Positions 63,708 through 64,000 of a DNA stretch of 64,000 bases are shown one piece after another; within the stretch, counting starts at the first letter, position 1, and each line of letters starts with the position of its first letter. The stretch is from Halopseudomonas litoralis. GTDB lineage: Bacteria; Pseudomonadota; Gammaproteobacteria; Pseudomonadales; Pseudomonadaceae. The stretch is from NCBI RefSeq assembly GCF_900105005.1, contig NZ_LT629748.1:186001-250000 (forward strand). Direction: 5' to 3'. Both the position numbers and the translations under genes were made by a program. The notes under the pieces were generated by a model. That model saw only the letters and a list, made by a program, of their open reading frames with translations. It did not search any database and was not told the DNA's origin.

Positions 63708-64000
63708 ATGAATGCAATTCAGTCACTGCCCGTAACCGATGTTCAGGCGCTGGTCAGCGCCGAGGAATGGCAGACCCGTGTGGATCTCGCGGCCTGTTAC
63801 CGCCTGATCGCCATGCAAGGTTGGGATGACGTGGTCTTTACTCACGTATCGGCCAAGATTCCGGGCACTGAACACTTCCTTATAAATCCCTATGGATTGA
63901 TGTTCGAGGAAATGACTGCCTCCAATCTGGTCAAGATCGACCTGCATGGCAACAAGGTCATGGATTCGCCTTACGAAATCAACCCGGCAGGTTTCACCAT
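63708..64000 (+). CDS. Class II aldolase/adducin-family protein (3' end outside window)
   Basis: The first 97 residues are visible: WQTRVDLAACYRLIAMQGWD followed by DVVFTHVSAKIPGTEHFLIN and YGLMFEEMTASNLVKIDLHG, which is the N-terminal start of class II aldolase/adducin-like proteins. AGAGGAT precedes the ATG at 63708. The zinc His residues and remainder lie past base 64000. Confidence 0.85.
   Translation, partial: MNAIQSLPVTDVQALVSAEEWQTRVDLAACYRLIAMQGWDDVVFTHVSAKIPGTEHFLINPYGLMFEEMTASNLVKIDLHGNKVMDSPYEINPAGFT

Overview
The window looks like chromosomal DNA of a gammaproteobacterium of the Pseudomonas group, possibly a marine or environmental Pseudomonas/Halopseudomonas-type lineage. This rests on moderately high GC in the core genes and on Pseudomonas-like neighbourhoods: holC-pepA facing lptF-lptG, folE-folX-folM, a MexEF-OprN-like efflux operon and NhaD. 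The taxonomic call is inference; there is no rRNA in the window to settle it.

Region by region. 1-13.6 kb is one long, tightly overlapping respiratory operon. It starts with a flavin amine oxidase (5' end outside the window) and a periplasmic cytochrome c. Alternative complex III (actA-actF) and a caa3-type, A2-subtype cytochrome oxidase with its SCO copper chaperone follow. Quinol electrons would pass through ACIII and cytochrome c to oxygen. 13.7-21.3 kb is core: NhaD antiporter, a Rof-like protein, a three-gene ABC importer and valS. 21.9-26.9 kb is a lower-GC run of seven promoterless genes, each followed by an attC-type recombination site, with no integrase: an integron cassette array of the CALIN kind. 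Its cargo is almost all unknown, but includes two proteins with HEPN/DUF4145-like RNxxH motifs and an HNH protein. 27-38.4 kb is accessory and decayed: a quinone-reductase-like gene split by a complete 2,418-bp IS66-family element with an 8-bp target duplication, a truncated racemase, a truncated VOC gene, an isolated attC next to a reversed YefM/YoeB toxin-antitoxin pair bracketed by 25-bp direct repeats, a barnase-like RNase with its barstar inhibitor, and several small DUF proteins.

38.4-45.6 kb holds an RND efflux operon (outer-membrane factor, pump, adaptor) read divergently from an AraC-type regulator. 45.6-47.2 kb is a copper nitrite reductase with an additional N-terminal blue-copper domain and a perfect ANR/DNR/FNR box upstream. 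47.3-54.9 kb is a patchwork: a collapsed SDR gene, an ECF42-type sigma factor with YCII partner genes, an intact SDR, a BCCT transporter fragment, a PH-domain protein with a YgjP-like metallopeptidase, and a second DUF305 protein. 54.9-64 kb is core: holC, pepA, lptF-lptG, RDD protein, the folE-folX-folM tetrahydromonapterin cluster with a HopJ-family gene, a MioC-like flavodoxin, a Crp/Fnr regulator and the start of a class II aldolase.

The most interesting unexplained material is the integrase-less cassette array and its outlying attC/toxin-antitoxin unit. All family assignments are by eye from translated sequence; no database search was run.
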